Part shown: piece by piece, positions 41,965 to 53,424 of the stretch
How the letters are laid out: every line of letters starts with the position of its first letter
Position numbering within the stretch: position 1 is the first letter of the stretch
Notes under the pieces: model-generated
Told to the model about the DNA's origin: nothing
Seen by the model: the letters and a program-made list of their open reading frames with translations, nothing else
The model's database searches: none
Program-made: the position numbers and the translations under genes
Source: Chrysomallon squamiferum
Taxonomy: Eukaryota > Mollusca > Gastropoda > Neomphalida > Peltospiridae
Assembly (NCBI GenBank): GCA_012295275.1
Contig: CM022674.1
Location: 7,697,409 to 7,761,408 of the forward strand
Direction of reading: 5' to 3'
DNA length: 64,000 bases

Positions 41965-42170
41965 CTGCAAATTCAAAAACGAATATGAATATCGTTTTAG
42001 AAAATTATGTAAACATTATTTTAAAATTAACACCGTCTATACTTATTACATTTTGTTTTTCTTATTTTCTTTTCATTTTTTTTTTTTTTTTTTTTTTTTT
42101 TCGGTGGGGGTATCTTGAAAGGACACAAAAAATCTGGTTAAACCAAAAAAAAAAAAAAAAATTGGTTTGT

Positions 42171-42202
<32 letters not shown>

Positions 42203-43630
42203 TTATTATTATTATTAGTGTAGTAATAGTTATTTTTGTTACTGTGCAGTAGTACTAATAGTACTAGAATGAGTTGTAGTATAATTATTCTAGGTAGTAG
42301 GACCATTAGTAGCAGTAGCAGCAATATTAGTATATATGCAAATTCAAGAACTAATATGAACATATATATATATACTAATATTGCTGCTGCTACTACTACT
42401 ACTAATCGATACCCCCACACACACACACACAGTAAAAAAACATATAACAGAGATTAATGACGAACGTTAATAACTAAGTAAGTTTTGAAGATCTAACCAA
42501 ACACTTTGCATTTTTTTTTTTTTAAATAGGAGAAAACTTTCCAAGTATAAATTTGTGGAAATACACCAAAATAAACTTTATTTTCCAACTTATATTAAGT
42601 TTTGTTTCCTTTCGAAAAATAAATTTTATTCTATTATTTATTGCTGTTTATATTTGTGTTACATACAAATGGTGCACCAAAATTGTTTTAGTGCTTAGAG
42701 CCTCTAAAGATCTTAATCCGACCATGGCGGTAGTTCTACGCCTAGTCAAACACAGAAACAGGACAGCTTTCACCACGTTTCTCACTGCTCTTTATTGTTG
42801 ATTACATATTATTTGTTAATCATAAACACAACTGGCCCCTTCTCTGATCTCACCTAACAGTGGTGACCGTAGCACTCAAAAATCACAATAACTTGAGAAT
42901 TAACGTAAATAATATTTTAATTAATAATCAATTAAAGTTTAACCAGCTTCTCGCATGACGGAAGATCGTACTCCTTGTTACAGCTCTCGAGTCAGCGCAC
43001 CTTGGTAACAGAGATTTGCTCCACCCATTACACTACCCGCTGTTTTTTCCTCCCATATTTATAACGAAGATACGGAAATTTCAAATATTCTGTTCTATTT
43101 ATTTAAGAATTAAAAGACAGACGGGTTGGGTTTTTTCTCGCCTGTCTCTCTTAAAGCAGTCTATAAAAATATAAGCTCAGTGAAAAATGAATAAAATGTA
43201 TTGTTATTATTGATTTGATCTGAATTATGACAAGTATAATGATTAGATAACAAAACCGAAACTTACCTTTAATTCACTTCCTGGTTATAATGGCATGTAA
43301 TAAGTGTACAGTAAATTAACAAAGTTTAAATAATTAAAAATAAAAACACATAGATTAAAACAGAAATGTTAAATATTACTTGGGTAAAATTGTTTTTCTT
43401 CAGCAGCGTGATTCTCATATGACTGTTCTCTAATCACTCATGGAATTATGAATTTTCCTTTACTTCAGCTTTTGTAGGCGTTTTCACATATTGACGTATC
43501 CGATTACTATCGACGTGATTGTGCATATCATTGCACACCGATAAGCTTGCACAATACGCAATGATATTTCTAAATGTGTTAATTTATTCGAATGTTTACC
43601 ATACTTATCAAATTCCAGGAAACTTAGTCA
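41965..43630. other. region upstream of gene C
   Basis: Holds T and A homopolymers (42078-42160), an (ACT)n/(ATT)n run (42172-42218), a hairpin (separate entry) and a GC-richer stretch at about 42665-43050 with no coding frame that I trust. Near 43265 a minus-strand GTAAGT follows a short AG-rich stretch and could be the donor of a 5' non-coding exon of gene C. The promoter was not identified. Confidence 0.4.
42307..42404. repeat. inverted repeat (hairpin)
   Basis: The arm TAGCAGCAATATTAGTATAT around 42316-42335 is complementary to the arm around 42370-42392. Together with AGT-rich ends this gives about 30 paired bases around a short loop. Overlapping open frames on both strands reflect this symmetry. 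Confidence 0.75.
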
Positions 43631-43636
43631 CGTGAC

Positions 43637-44275
43637 TTTTCTTTCATATCTCAGTTTCTGTTTCTGTATTGTTATATATCGGCTGACAGATGTCACATTT
43701 TTAAATCTACATGACTGATAAAGGTGAGTAAGAATGTAGAACTGTCATAGTTTTGTTAAATAAAAGGTAGAAATATGTGTTATGTACAGGTTAGGAGTTA
43801 TTTGAATTTAACAAAACTATTTTTTTTATCTTTCTTTCTACAAAGGGAGCTCACTCAGCAGATTTGATATTTCTTAATGTGCTCACTGATCCGAATATTT
43901 ACCTCATTTTTCAAATTCCACGAAAATTAGTCACGTGTTATTTCACTTTGTTTAATTCGCGAACATTATCGGCCAAATTTCGTAGAAAATAAATATTGCA
44001 TTAAAATATGTATTTGATATCACATTTCTAAATGCGCTCTTTAATCAAGCATCAAGTTGCACAAACCAAATAAATTCACGTTACGAATGTACACTTTATT
44101 TTTACATAACATTACCTTATTAGGAAACATTTCGTATATCGCTTTCACAATGATTTTCTTGTCTTACCGAACCCCGATTCGTGGAATTTAGAAAGGAAAC
44201 TAGAAAGTAGTCGTTTATATAATACTGACTGTTCGTTTGAGAGTAGGGAACATCCAGCGAGAACGTGTAAGTTTG
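43637..44275 (+). repeat. 640-bp direct repeat, copy 1
   Basis: Nearly identical to 44745-45382, offset 1108 bases. Both contain CTACATGACTGATAAAGGTG, AGCTCACTCAGCAG and CCAGCGAGAACGTGTAAG. The ends are not TG...CA with a visible target duplication, so a plain tandem duplication is favoured over an LTR pair. Confidence 0.9.
44216..44266 (+). promoter_or_regulatory. candidate promoter and 5' non-coding exon for gene B (copy 1)
   Basis: TATATAATA at 44216-44224 is followed about 30 bases on by a plausible start region and then by AGCGAGAACGT ending at a GTAAGT donor (44267). An acceptor lies just before the gene B start codon (45716-45717). The combination would give a short leader exon. Inferred from site order only. 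Confidence 0.35.
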
Positions 44276-44744
44276 ATTTAAGATTGTTATTCCTATACTT
44301 TATATTTAACTAATAGTTTATTCATTACTTGTTCATTAAATTATAACTATGATTAACGAATAGTTTATAGATATATAAGAGTTTCAACTACAAGGAAGTG
44401 TCATATACAAACACACAAGAAGGAAACAACACAACACACCAACTAAAAATTCAGCTCAGCACAGTAAGAGCTCGTAAATCTGCGGGAAAGTTTTTTGGAA
44501 CCAGTCAGATTTTCATGGTCTAATAAATATTAGTATTTACATAAGGGTACAGCAAATATTTTTTTCTTTAATTATTTTATTTTTACATTATTGAATTTAA
44601 AAACTAGACGCAGGATATTTGTTGATTATTCTCTGATCCAAACATTAGACTGCTTTAATTCTCAGACTAATAGAAATAGAAACATCAAACTGAAAACTGC
44701 TTTACAAATATTTCTTACATCTTTCTGGTCTGACTACTCGCTAT
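44276..44744. other. unique spacer between the 640-bp repeats
   Basis: About 470 bases of AT-rich sequence; no gene or element recognised. Confidence 0.4.
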
Positions 44745-45382
44745 TTTTCTTTCATATCTCAGTTTCTGTTTCTGTATTGTTATATATCGGTTGACAGATG
44801 TTACATTTTTAAGTCTACATGACTGATAAAGGTGAGTAAGAATGTAGAACTGTCACAGTTTTGTTAAATAAAAGGTAGAAATATGTGTTATGTACAGGTT
44901 AGGAGTTATTTGAATTTAACAAAACTATTTTTTTTATCTTTCTTTCTACAAAGGGAGCTCACTCAGCAGAGATGATATTTCTTAATGTGTTCACTGATCC
45001 GAATATTTACCTCATCTTTCAAATTCCACGAAAATTAGTCATGTGTTATTTCACTTTGTTTAATTCGCGAACATTATCGGCCAAATTTCGTAGAAAATAA
45101 ATATTGCATTAAAATATGTATTTGATATCACATTTCTAAATGCGCTTTTAATCAAGCATCAAGTTGCACAAACCAAATAAATTCACGTTACAAATGTACA
45201 CTTTATTTTTACATAACATTACCTTATTAGGAAACATTTCGTATATCGCTTTCACAATGATTTTCTTGTCTTACTGAACCCCGATTCGTGGAATTTAGAA
45301 AGGAAACTAGAAAGTAGTCGTTTATATAATACTGACTGTTCGTTTGAGAGTAGGGAACATCCAGCGAGAACGTGTAAGTTTG
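44745..45382 (+). repeat. 640-bp direct repeat, copy 2
   Basis: Second copy of 43637-44275 with a handful of substitutions and a 1-base indel. It diverges after GTGTAAGTTTG. Confidence 0.9.
45323..45373 (+). promoter_or_regulatory. candidate promoter and 5' non-coding exon for gene B (copy 2)
   Basis: Same TATATAATA and GAACGT/GTAAGT donor arrangement as at 44216, now 350 bases from the gene B start codon. The closer copy is the more likely leader if either is used. Confidence 0.35.
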
Positions 45383-45721
45383 TCGTAGAAAATAAATAGG
45401 TATTTCAAATCACATTTCTAAATGAGCTGTTTAATCGAGCTATGCAATACTGTAACATATAACAAAACAAAGTTACGCTCAGCGAATTAAATATGTAAAG
45501 ATGAAATAATAAACGATTTATCTATATTATTTATTTATGTATTTTTAACATTGCCGTTTCTTTATCATTTTATCATTAGTAGCAAAAATATGCGTATGAA
45601 TTAAAATCATCTGAGCGACATGCACACCCTCCACACACACACACAATGCAAAGACGCATACAGAGAGAGATTTTCACTGCAAAATTATTCCATTTAATTC
45701 TTTTAAAAGAAACTTAGAGTG

Positions 45722-45926
45722 ATGTCGGTAGGAACACATTTAGTTCGAGGTCCAGACTGGGCTGGTGAAGGGAAAGATGGTGGCGAAGGTGGTCTTGGAA
45801 CTGTTGTGAAAGAGGATGTCGCTAATGGCAAGGTGAAGGTCATATGGGACATAGGTCGCGAAGGTCATTATCGTGCTGGATGTGATGGGCGACACGAACT
45901 CAGGATATATGATAACGCACCGACAG
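45722..45926 (+). CDS. gene B exon 1: first MIB/HERC2 domain
   Basis: MSVGTHLVRGPDWAGEGKDG, then GREGHYRAGCDGRHELRIYD. Intact; differs from gene A at several residues (for example RVVRG to HLVRG). An acceptor AG lies four bases before the ATG. Donor GTAAAA. Confidence 0.9.
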
Positions 45927-46099
45927 GTAAAATGTTTAGAAAATAAAAACATCTGTCAGATTCCTCCTCTATAGTGTTGATAATTTTATTTAGTGTTGTT
46001 GTTGCAGCAAATGTTTTAATAGTAGCAGTAGTAGTAGTAGTAACAGCAGCAGCAGCTGCAATAATAGGAACAAAGTCAGTTTCGAAATCCTGCAGGATT

Positions 46100-46690
46100 A
46101 CTGCGTTAGAGCTAGCAGAGTAATTATTACTCCGTCATTTAGATCATGGAAACTAACCCACTAACTAAATAAATAAATAAACGAAAAAATCTATCAGATT
46201 TTCTACACCTAATGTTATATTAGTTTTTCGTTGTTGTTGTTGTTGTTGTTGAGCTACCAGAGTAATTATTACTCCGTCATTTAGATCATGGAAACCAACC
46301 CACTAACTAAATAAATAAATAAACGAAAAAATCTATCAGATTTTCTACACCTAATGTTATATTAGTTTTTCGTTGTTGTTGTTGTTGTTGTTGAGCTACC
46401 AGAGTAATTATTACTCCGTCATTTAAAGAAACCCCACTAACTAAATAAATAAATAAACGAAAAAATCTATCAGATTTTCTACACCTAATATATATATATA
46501 TATATTGTTGTTGTTGTATATATAAATATATAAAAGATATATATATATATATATACCCCATATCTTTCTAACATTCTTTTCACCGTAGTTCACGTGATTA
46601 GTAAATATCATATATAACAGCAGCAACAACAACAACGAAAAACTAATATAACATTAGGTGTAGAAAATCTGATAGATTTTTTTGTGTGAG
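46100..46690. repeat. tandem and inverted repeat cluster in intron 1 of gene B
   Basis: A unit of about 142 bases (GAGTAATTATTACTCCGTCA ... TATCAGATTTTCTACACC ... GTTGTTGTTGAGCTA) occurs three times from about 46117, and a partial copy lies inverted at 46617-46680. Gene A has a single unit in its intron 1 (about 21826-21950), so the array grew in B. Confidence 0.88.
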
Positions 46691-46778
46691 GAAAAATTAA
46701 TGCTTTTTTGTCAAATTTATTGGTAATGCTAAATAAAATTACTACTTCTCATTTATGATACCTATTCACGAGGTTTTT

Positions 46779-46781
<3 letters not shown>

Positions 46782-46813
<32 letters not shown>
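46782..46813. repeat. (CA)n microsatellite, intron 1 of gene B
   Basis: About 16 CA units. Not present at the matching place in gene A. Confidence 0.9.
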
Positions 46814-46814
<1 letters not shown>

Positions 46815-47623
46815 CATAAAACAAATCTAAACTCAAACATAAAAAATAAACAAATATCACATACCTATAACACAAAAATGTAAACAGAACGAAAGATTTC
46901 CGAAGAATATGCTGTGCATAACATTACGAATATGAAATCTGATAAAAATAACTCAAAAGTGCATTAACTTATTTCACTCTTTCACTCTTGCGGAACCCAG
47001 GTTGAGAAACGGTGCTCTGGAGTTATCGTACTATTAATAGAGGCACAACGTTTCTATATATAAAGTTTTATCAACATTTTATGGGTTAAACTATACAGTC
47101 AGAAACTTTTAAATAAATGTTGTTATTTACTCGACAAGTTTTTGCTGATTGTTTAAAACTTGTTTTGATTAAATCGCAATCTCTCAACCAAGAAAATCAT
47201 GCGGAAATACAGCATCAGTTATGTCCCTTCTATAGATATCGTCTGTCACTAGTGTCCGAATTCAAAAATCTAATTATCTCTGAAAAAAAACAAAAAACAA
47301 CAACTAAAAAAACTGAATCAATAATATTAAAGATAACCAAAGCAAAAATGTAATGTTATTTACAGAGGTAAACAATGTTGGAGTAATTTTGTTTTCTCGC
47401 TAACAAATTATTAATTTGTAGTTCTAAATAATTATAATGATAATCTAAGACTAATGATAATTTGCAATCATTACTTAGTGTAACTAGTTTTTGTATGTCT
47501 GACACTGATATATAACATTTACCATCTTTAAAACGTAATGATTATTTTATTTATTTATTTATTTATTATTATCATCATCATCATCATCATCACCTCGCAA
47601 GAATAGTGTTATGTATTTTTTAG

Positions 47624-47795
47624 GTTGTGTTCATGATAAATTTTATTGTGATGTTTGCAAAATGAATCCAATAGAAGGTATGCGATGGAAGTGTGCTACT
47701 TGCTGTGACTTCGACCTTTGCACTCTGTGTTACATGAGTGGAAAACATGATCTTAGTCATCCTTTCCTTCTCCATCAAACACAGCAATCTACACT
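47624..47795 (+). CDS. gene B exon 2: ZZ zinc finger
   Basis: GCVHDKFYCDVCKMNPIEGM, RWKCATCCDFDLCTLCYMSG, KHDLSHPF. All zinc ligands are kept although the residues around them have changed. Acceptor TTTTTAG, donor GTAAGT. Confidence 0.92.
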
Positions 47796-47920
47796 GTAAG
47801 TCAGCAAACCTGAGATTACATGAAAAAAAAAAATAAAATAAAAAATAATAATAATAATAATAAAATTAAAAAGGCCGTTTACTATTAACAGCTCTGTATA
47901 TTTATTTTATTTTGATTTTA

Positions 47921-48614
47921 CAGTATACCCTCACCTATTCGCGGTTCCCCATTCGCGGCCCCTCATATTCGCGGGTTAGGCTCTTAACCATATCGCATCG
48001 TATGCTGGTATACCAGGCTAGCGTCATAACGTCATAAAAACAAATGCTCGGTAAACCGCACAAACAATATCAAATTTTTTCAGTTATTATTGCAATACAG
48101 TACGTATTTTTTTTATAAATGCATACACTGTATATACAGTGCATATTTTTTGTGACCGTGTATTAATAATGTTTTTAATTGCATATTATTACCTGAACTG
48201 TGCGTACTGTATTTATCTGTCTGTTTTGCCTTTAAATTTGTTCCACTTTCTGTCAATTCTAATACATATGTTGTACGCATAGAAAATGACTTTACGGTGC
48301 AGTAATACTGTATGGGTAACTATGCTATGCGGTGTTACTGTCCTCATGTACTTACGTTTCTTTCTGATTAAAATATTGTTTCAGTACAAAATTAAAATGT
48401 GTTTACATTATCATTACTACATTAGTGAAATACATAACTGCATTATTACTGTATTAATGAGTAAGAGTGTCTTTAGAAAGTGTTTGGGAAGCATTTAGTA
48501 CCGTATATAATCTCATAATAGACGTTTTAAAACTGCATCCAATATTCGCGGTTTTTCGCTATTCGCGGGGGGGGGGTAAAGAACGTAACCCCCGCGAATA
48601 GCGAGGGAATACTG
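47921..48614. mobile_element. pogo/Tigger-like non-autonomous element in intron 2 of gene B
   Basis: 694 bp between TA dinucleotides (47919-47920 and 48615-48616). The termini are inverted: the left starts CAGTATACCCTCACCTATTC and the right, reverse-complemented, starts CAGTATTCCCTCGCTATTC, both followed by GCGG. CAGT ends with a TA target are typical of pogo/Tigger elements. There is no transposase inside. Gene A lacks it (its intron 2 is only about 290 bases). Confidence 0.88.
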
Positions 48615-48795
48615 TATTTCTAATTTACCTTCTCAAATGATTTGAAAAAGGTATGTATTACTGTTTAATAATATTATTTATTTCTAATCTTTTCATTAAA
48701 AAAGTATATATTTCAGTTTGTATGATATCAATAGGTGTGTACAGATAGACATATGTCAAACAGAAGATGTTCATTTCTGTTAATATAATTTTTAG

Positions 48796-48902
48796 AGTGC
48801 CTATAGATTCAAGAAATTTGCTAAAACCAGAAACTGTGCATGGAATTTTACCAGGTGCTAGTGTTAAGAGAGGGTTACACTGGAAGTGGAGTAATCAGGA
48901 TG
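48796..48902 (+). CDS. gene B exon 3: start of second MIB/HERC2 domain
   Basis: Encodes the same peptide as gene A exon 3 (LLKPETVHGILPGASVKRGL, HWKWSNQDG). Donor GTAAGT. Confidence 0.93.
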
Positions 48903-49642
48903 GTAAGTATTTTCTCAATAAAGAGTTCACAATGAGGTCAGTAGTGTACTTCTTACTATGTTAAAATACATTTATGGTTAAAAATGGAGTTTTTTCTTTT
49001 AAAATTTTACAATTAGAAGAATTAACACCAAGAAGTTTAGTAATTTTATACAAATCATAAGAATAATTTATCAATATACTGTATTTAACTGGTGTTTTAT
49101 TTCAGGAACTATGTGATAAAATTAATGATATGATCCTCTATATTTAATAATGTGATACCTACTGAAGTTTTGTATTTTTATTAATATATAATAAAAGGAA
49201 ATAATCTGAAAAATATTACAAATAAGAGTGGAGAACATTTCAATGAAATTGTAGAAAGAAAATATTCATACAAGGGTTAGATTATGTGTGCTGCCACCCA
49301 CCTGAGATATTAAAATCCTCATAAATATTGAGCTCACTCAGTAATATAATCATGGATCAAAATGGACAACTAATTTTTCTGTCATTTTGTGATGCAGTAT
49401 GATAGGTGTTCAGTCATGATGTGACATGGTGGGACATGAATAAAAATAACAGTTGAAGTGTGATTAACTTTTCTCTACAATAATTGTGACAATAAGCATA
49501 ACACTATTTTGTAATCATAAAGGTAATTAATTATACTGATTTCATTTAAGTTCCTTTAATAAATATTTTTTTCTGCTTTGAAAAAATCTGTTTTTGCATC
49601 TTTTCAAAGAAGTTTTTCCTTTATTTTGTTCTTCAAATTTAG

Positions 49643-49843
49643 GTGGCAGTAATGGAGCTGGTGTTGTCATAGGTTTAGTCATGTGGGGAAGTAACAGTTA
49701 TAGAGGTGGTGTTGCTGTTAAATGGCAGAATGCTTCAGAGAATATCTACAGATACAGATGCGGAGGAGAAGGTTGTATGGATCTCATTCTGATTGCTGAA
49801 ACACAACGCACGTATTACTTTCCACAGCATCTTCCTGTGTTAG
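49643..49843 (+). CDS. gene B exon 4: second MIB/HERC2 domain
   Basis: GGSNGAGVVIGLVMWGSNSY, then WQNASENIYRYRCGGEGCMD. Open frame, but charged surface residues of gene A are replaced (E to V, K to M, R to S, E to A), which hints at relaxed constraint. Confidence 0.88.
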
Positions 49844-50095
49844 GTGTGTTTCTTAAACTACCAGCAAATACATAACAACAATACTAACAAATAATATCAA
49901 AGTGATAAATAATAGAAAACTGATTAAAAACAAGAGTATTATATTTTAATAATATCATTTAACATTTCCTTGGTTTATATTAATGACATGCTTACACCAA
50001 TACATTTAACATCAGTCAAAACTCAACTGTAGAAATAGTTCATTTATCCAAACAGTAACAAAATTTATTCTCATATTTTTCACTTTCTTAAATTA

Positions 50096-50715
50096 CAGTG
50101 GTACCTTGACTTACGAGTGCCCCAACTTACATGTTTTTTGAGTTACAAGCAGTTGCACAGTAAATTTTCTGCTTTTAGTAGGCTAGCCAAAATACAAGTT
50201 ATGAGCAAGCCGTTAGTTGGTGCAGTGAACAACATAACATCCAGCCAGCATGCCACATCTCACTTGTTTACTTCACGTGGTTACCTCGCCGCAGAAGCAT
50301 ATCTGTTGTGTTGTGCTCGCATTTTGTGCAGTATTTTGCCAAATTTCTTTTTTCTAAGAAAGTGAGTGCAAAGGACTGTTTGGAGAAGAAGAATCAGATA
50401 ATGTTCATTGAATTAAAGCTTGAATTTATTAGAAAAACATGAGCGAGGTGTGCATGTAGTTGACTTGGCTAGGCAGTACGAGCATAGTACTTCTACGATA
50501 TGTACCACACTGAAGCTGAAGGAGTTGATAAAGACTAACTCCAGCTAAAGGTGTTAAAATAATTTATCTGATCTCCAAGATAAATACACTTTACAAAACC
50601 AATTTATTTCTTTACATTCTCTTTTGTTTTGTTTTTATACAATATTTAGCATTTAAAAATTGATTTGTTTTACAAGTCGCAGAACGAATTAAACTCATAA
50701 GTCAAGGTACCAGTG
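50096..50715. mobile_element. second pogo/Tigger-like element in intron 4 of gene B
   Basis: 620 bp between TA targets. The left end CAGTGGTACCTTGACTTACG and the right end, reverse-complemented, CACTGGTACCTTGACTTATG are inverted. It has no coding capacity beyond chance frames and is absent from gene A, whose intron 4 is about 350 bases. Confidence 0.88.
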
Positions 50716-51148
50716 TATTTTTTAAAGGTGATATCTATTTATAGAGTTAAGACATCTGAGACAATACATTATTTATAACTAACAATAGTGTGTGTTTCAT
50801 AAGAACAAAATCTAGTTAACTTCACTTTGTAATTTTATGCCAAACTTATTTTTATTGAAAATAACTGGGGCACAATTAAACGAAAATGAAAATATTTTTT
50901 AGTGTTTTTTTGTAAAAAAAAAAAGGAAAAAAGAAATAAAGATAAATGAACAAGAAAAACAAATAAACAAAAAAAAAAAAACACCTAGCAATTTCTAAGC
51001 TTAGTTTTAAGACACATTTGTTACATTTTTTATTTCATGATCAGATTATTTCTTACCAAAGGTAATACAGTTAAATAATAATAATAATAATAATAATTCT
51101 CATGAAGGTATGTGATAAATTATAAACTAATGTATTTTCTGGGTTTAG

Positions 51149-51271
51149 ATGTGAGAAGCCAGTCAGAATGTCAGCTGAAACCTGGAGACAAGGTACAAGT
51201 GGATATAGATGCCAAAGTGGTGAAGAAAATTTTGTCAGAAATTAAAAATGTGGAATGAAAAGATATCTGAT
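51149..51271 (+). pseudogene. gene B exon 5: frameshifted SH3-like half repeat
   Basis: Starts VRSQSECQLKPGDKVQVDID like gene A, but two bases are missing after GAAATTAAA, giving a TGA at 51256-51258. The exon is 123 bases instead of 125. The orphan exon at 25301 and gene A both keep the longer form, so the loss is specific to B. Confidence 0.85.
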
Positions 51272-51584
51272 GTTTGTATTTGTTTATTTTAATTAATTAT
51301 AACATAAATTTTATTTATTCATTGCAATTAATAAAAATTAAATACGATATCTAGGTATGTATAGATAGATAGATAGATAGACAGACATATGTTTTTTTTT
51401 TATTATTTATTAATACTGTGTTTGCTAATTGAAATGAACTATTTTCACGCTTTAAATTTAATAATGACTATCTGTTTCAGACTGAAGGAGAACAACAACA
51501 CTTTTTTGTTCTATTTTATTGATTCTATTTACTGTTAATTTTTAATTTTATTTATTTATTTATTTATTTATTTATTATTTTAAG

Positions 51585-51692
51585 TATTTGCCACTGCATG
51601 GAACAGTCACTGAAATAGAAGACTCAAGAATAGCAAAAGTTCAGTATGAGGATGCACAGTCATGGTATTTCTTTAGATCAATGTTAACTAAG
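51585..51692 (+). CDS. gene B exon 6: first SH3-like repeat, second half
   Basis: YLPLHGTVTEIEDSRIAKVQ then YEDAQSWYFFRSMLTK. Intact 36 codons; acceptor TTTTAAG, donor GTAATC. Confidence 0.88.
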
Positions 51693-52102
51693 GTAATCTA
51701 TTATTTACTTTAATTTAAAATGTACATACCTTTGTTTCGTGTTCTTTTCTTAATTTTTTCTAGATAAAGTATTTCCTAATTATGTTCTTTTCTTTATTTT
51801 TAATTTAAATTATCTATTTGTAACATTTTTTTATTTATATTGTTTTATTTATTTTTCTGTAAAGAAATTCCATTAAAGACAGGTCTATGTATTTTAAAGT
51901 AAAGAAATATCTACATGTATTTAAGTATTCTATATTTATTTGTAAATGTAATTTATGTAAGTGTCTACTGTTTTCTTTTCTTTTTTCTTTACTATGAACT
52001 AAGAAATATTTTTAATATAATTTATGTTTTCTTTTTTTTTTTCTTTACTATGAATTAATAAATATTTATGTGTTTCACATCTACTGTTTTCACTTTTTTC
52101 AG

Positions 52103-52207
52103 ATTCACTCATTTTCTGTTGGTGAGACTGTTCAAATTCTGGAAAACATCAATGCTGTTCAGGAGCTGCAGGAAGGACATGGTGGCTGGAATGATGAAAT
52201 GGAAAAA
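52103..52207 (+). CDS. gene B exon 7: second SH3-like repeat
   Basis: Protein identical to gene A exon 7, including GHGGWNDEM. Acceptor TTTTTTCAG, donor GTATAA. Confidence 0.92.
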
Positions 52208-52505
52208 GTATAAATTTATTTTATCTTGATTTCATTTCAGATTGTTTTGTAAACAGTGAGCAGCATTTTGAAATTATTTGAAATTTGTTTAGTCAATTCA
52301 TTCATTATTATGACTAGTCCAATTACTTTTATTTATTTTTTTTGTATTTTATCTCTTTCTAAACTATTTATATTTTGCTTCTAAAAACTCAACCATCACA
52401 TAACACAGTCACAAAATAACATCAAATACATGTATAACATAACTAGGTTGATTGAGTTATTGTCTCTGTTACTTAATATAATTATTAATGTGGATTTGAT
52501 GCCAG

Positions 52506-52690
52506 GCTCTTGGTGAATTAGGAATCATTGAAGCTGTTGATGATGATGGTGACCTGTTAATCAAAGTAGGAGAACAGCAGTGGATGTTTAGTCCTGTGTG
52601 TTGTCAATATGTAGAGTCAGCTGAAGAGAATGAATCAAAATCTGCAAAACGCCAGGGTATCAATGCCACCAATGGAGATACTCTCTGGTG
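52506..52690 (+). pseudogene. gene B exon 8: end of second SH3-like repeat, +1 frameshift
   Basis: ALGELGIIEAVDDDGDLLIK and WMFSPVCCQYVE are intact. A 9-base insertion then keeps frame and one further base in the GGG at 52655-52657 shifts it. The exon ends in phase 2 instead of phase 1. Confidence 0.82.
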
Positions 52691-53123
52691 GTAAGTAAAA
52701 CTGTTCAGTTGTATTATTAGTAACAGAGTCTTCATGTTAAAACAAAACTGTTCAAGAGATATGAATTAAAATTACAGTCAATATCATCTGATGTAAAACA
52801 GTTTTGCTGAAAATATCATGGGATGTCATATATAGACTGTTAACTAAATACAACATCTAATAAAGTTTATCAGTCTGCAAAGATATTATCATCAAATAGC
52901 TTGGGGTTCAGAACAAAAAACCCTGCTTACTATAATTATGATGTACTGGTACTTCTTGAGATGTAGTTCTTATTAGGTTTTGATGTGCAAAGAATTACAC
53001 AAATTCCTATCTCAGTATACTGATCATTACTCTGTGTAACTTTTAGCAAAGTTATACATTAAGATAATCTTCATTTCTGATGTTGTCAATAAAACTGATA
53101 AAAAAACAAACAGAATGACTAAC

Positions 53124-53128
53124 AACAA

Positions 53129-53160
<32 letters not shown>
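53124..53160. repeat. A homopolymer before exon 9 of gene B
   Basis: About 36 adenines. Long homopolymers like this are error-prone in assembly, relevant to nearby single-base differences. Confidence 0.9.
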
Positions 53161-53164
<4 letters not shown>

Positions 53165-53282
53165 CTGCAAATAAATAAATAATCAATACCCTAAATTCAT
53201 CCTTTTTTAACAATGAGTTGGAATGATAAATTAGATGAAAAAAAAATGTTTTCATATGACTGACATTTTCAAACATTTTCAG

Positions 53283-53424
53283 ACATTGGGGATAACATTA
53301 GTGAAATGATTTGTAAGCTGATGTGCAGGAAGAGATGACAAATTTTCCTGAACGTCTTATAAAAGCAGCAGCACAAGAAGACATCAAAACTGTAAAAGAA
53401 ATTCTTTCCAGTAATCCCAGTTTG
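53283..53424 (+). pseudogene. gene B exon 9: first ankyrin turn, broken
   Basis: Recognisable as DIGDNISEM-like start and ERLIKAAAQEDIKTVKEI-like end, but a base is missing after GAAATGATTT and TGA occurs in the middle. The TTTTTTTAG acceptor used in gene A is gone; only the inner CATTTTCAG remains. Confidence 0.8.

Noticed and set aside
42073-42426. 117-codon minus-strand frame rich in Val, Leu and Ser
   Set aside because: Built from (ACT)n, (ATT)n and homopolymer tracts and the hairpin arms; no coding character.
42665-42860. Possible solo LTR ending CTAACA followed by TGGTGACC, a primer-binding-like string
   Set aside because: Ends are weak, no target duplication could be found, and no second LTR exists; left as an unassigned GC-richer stretch.
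43637-45382. 640-bp direct repeats read as the LTRs of a retrotransposon
   Set aside because: No TG...CA ends, target-site duplication, primer-binding site or coding sequence in the 470-base interval; a tandem duplication is simpler.
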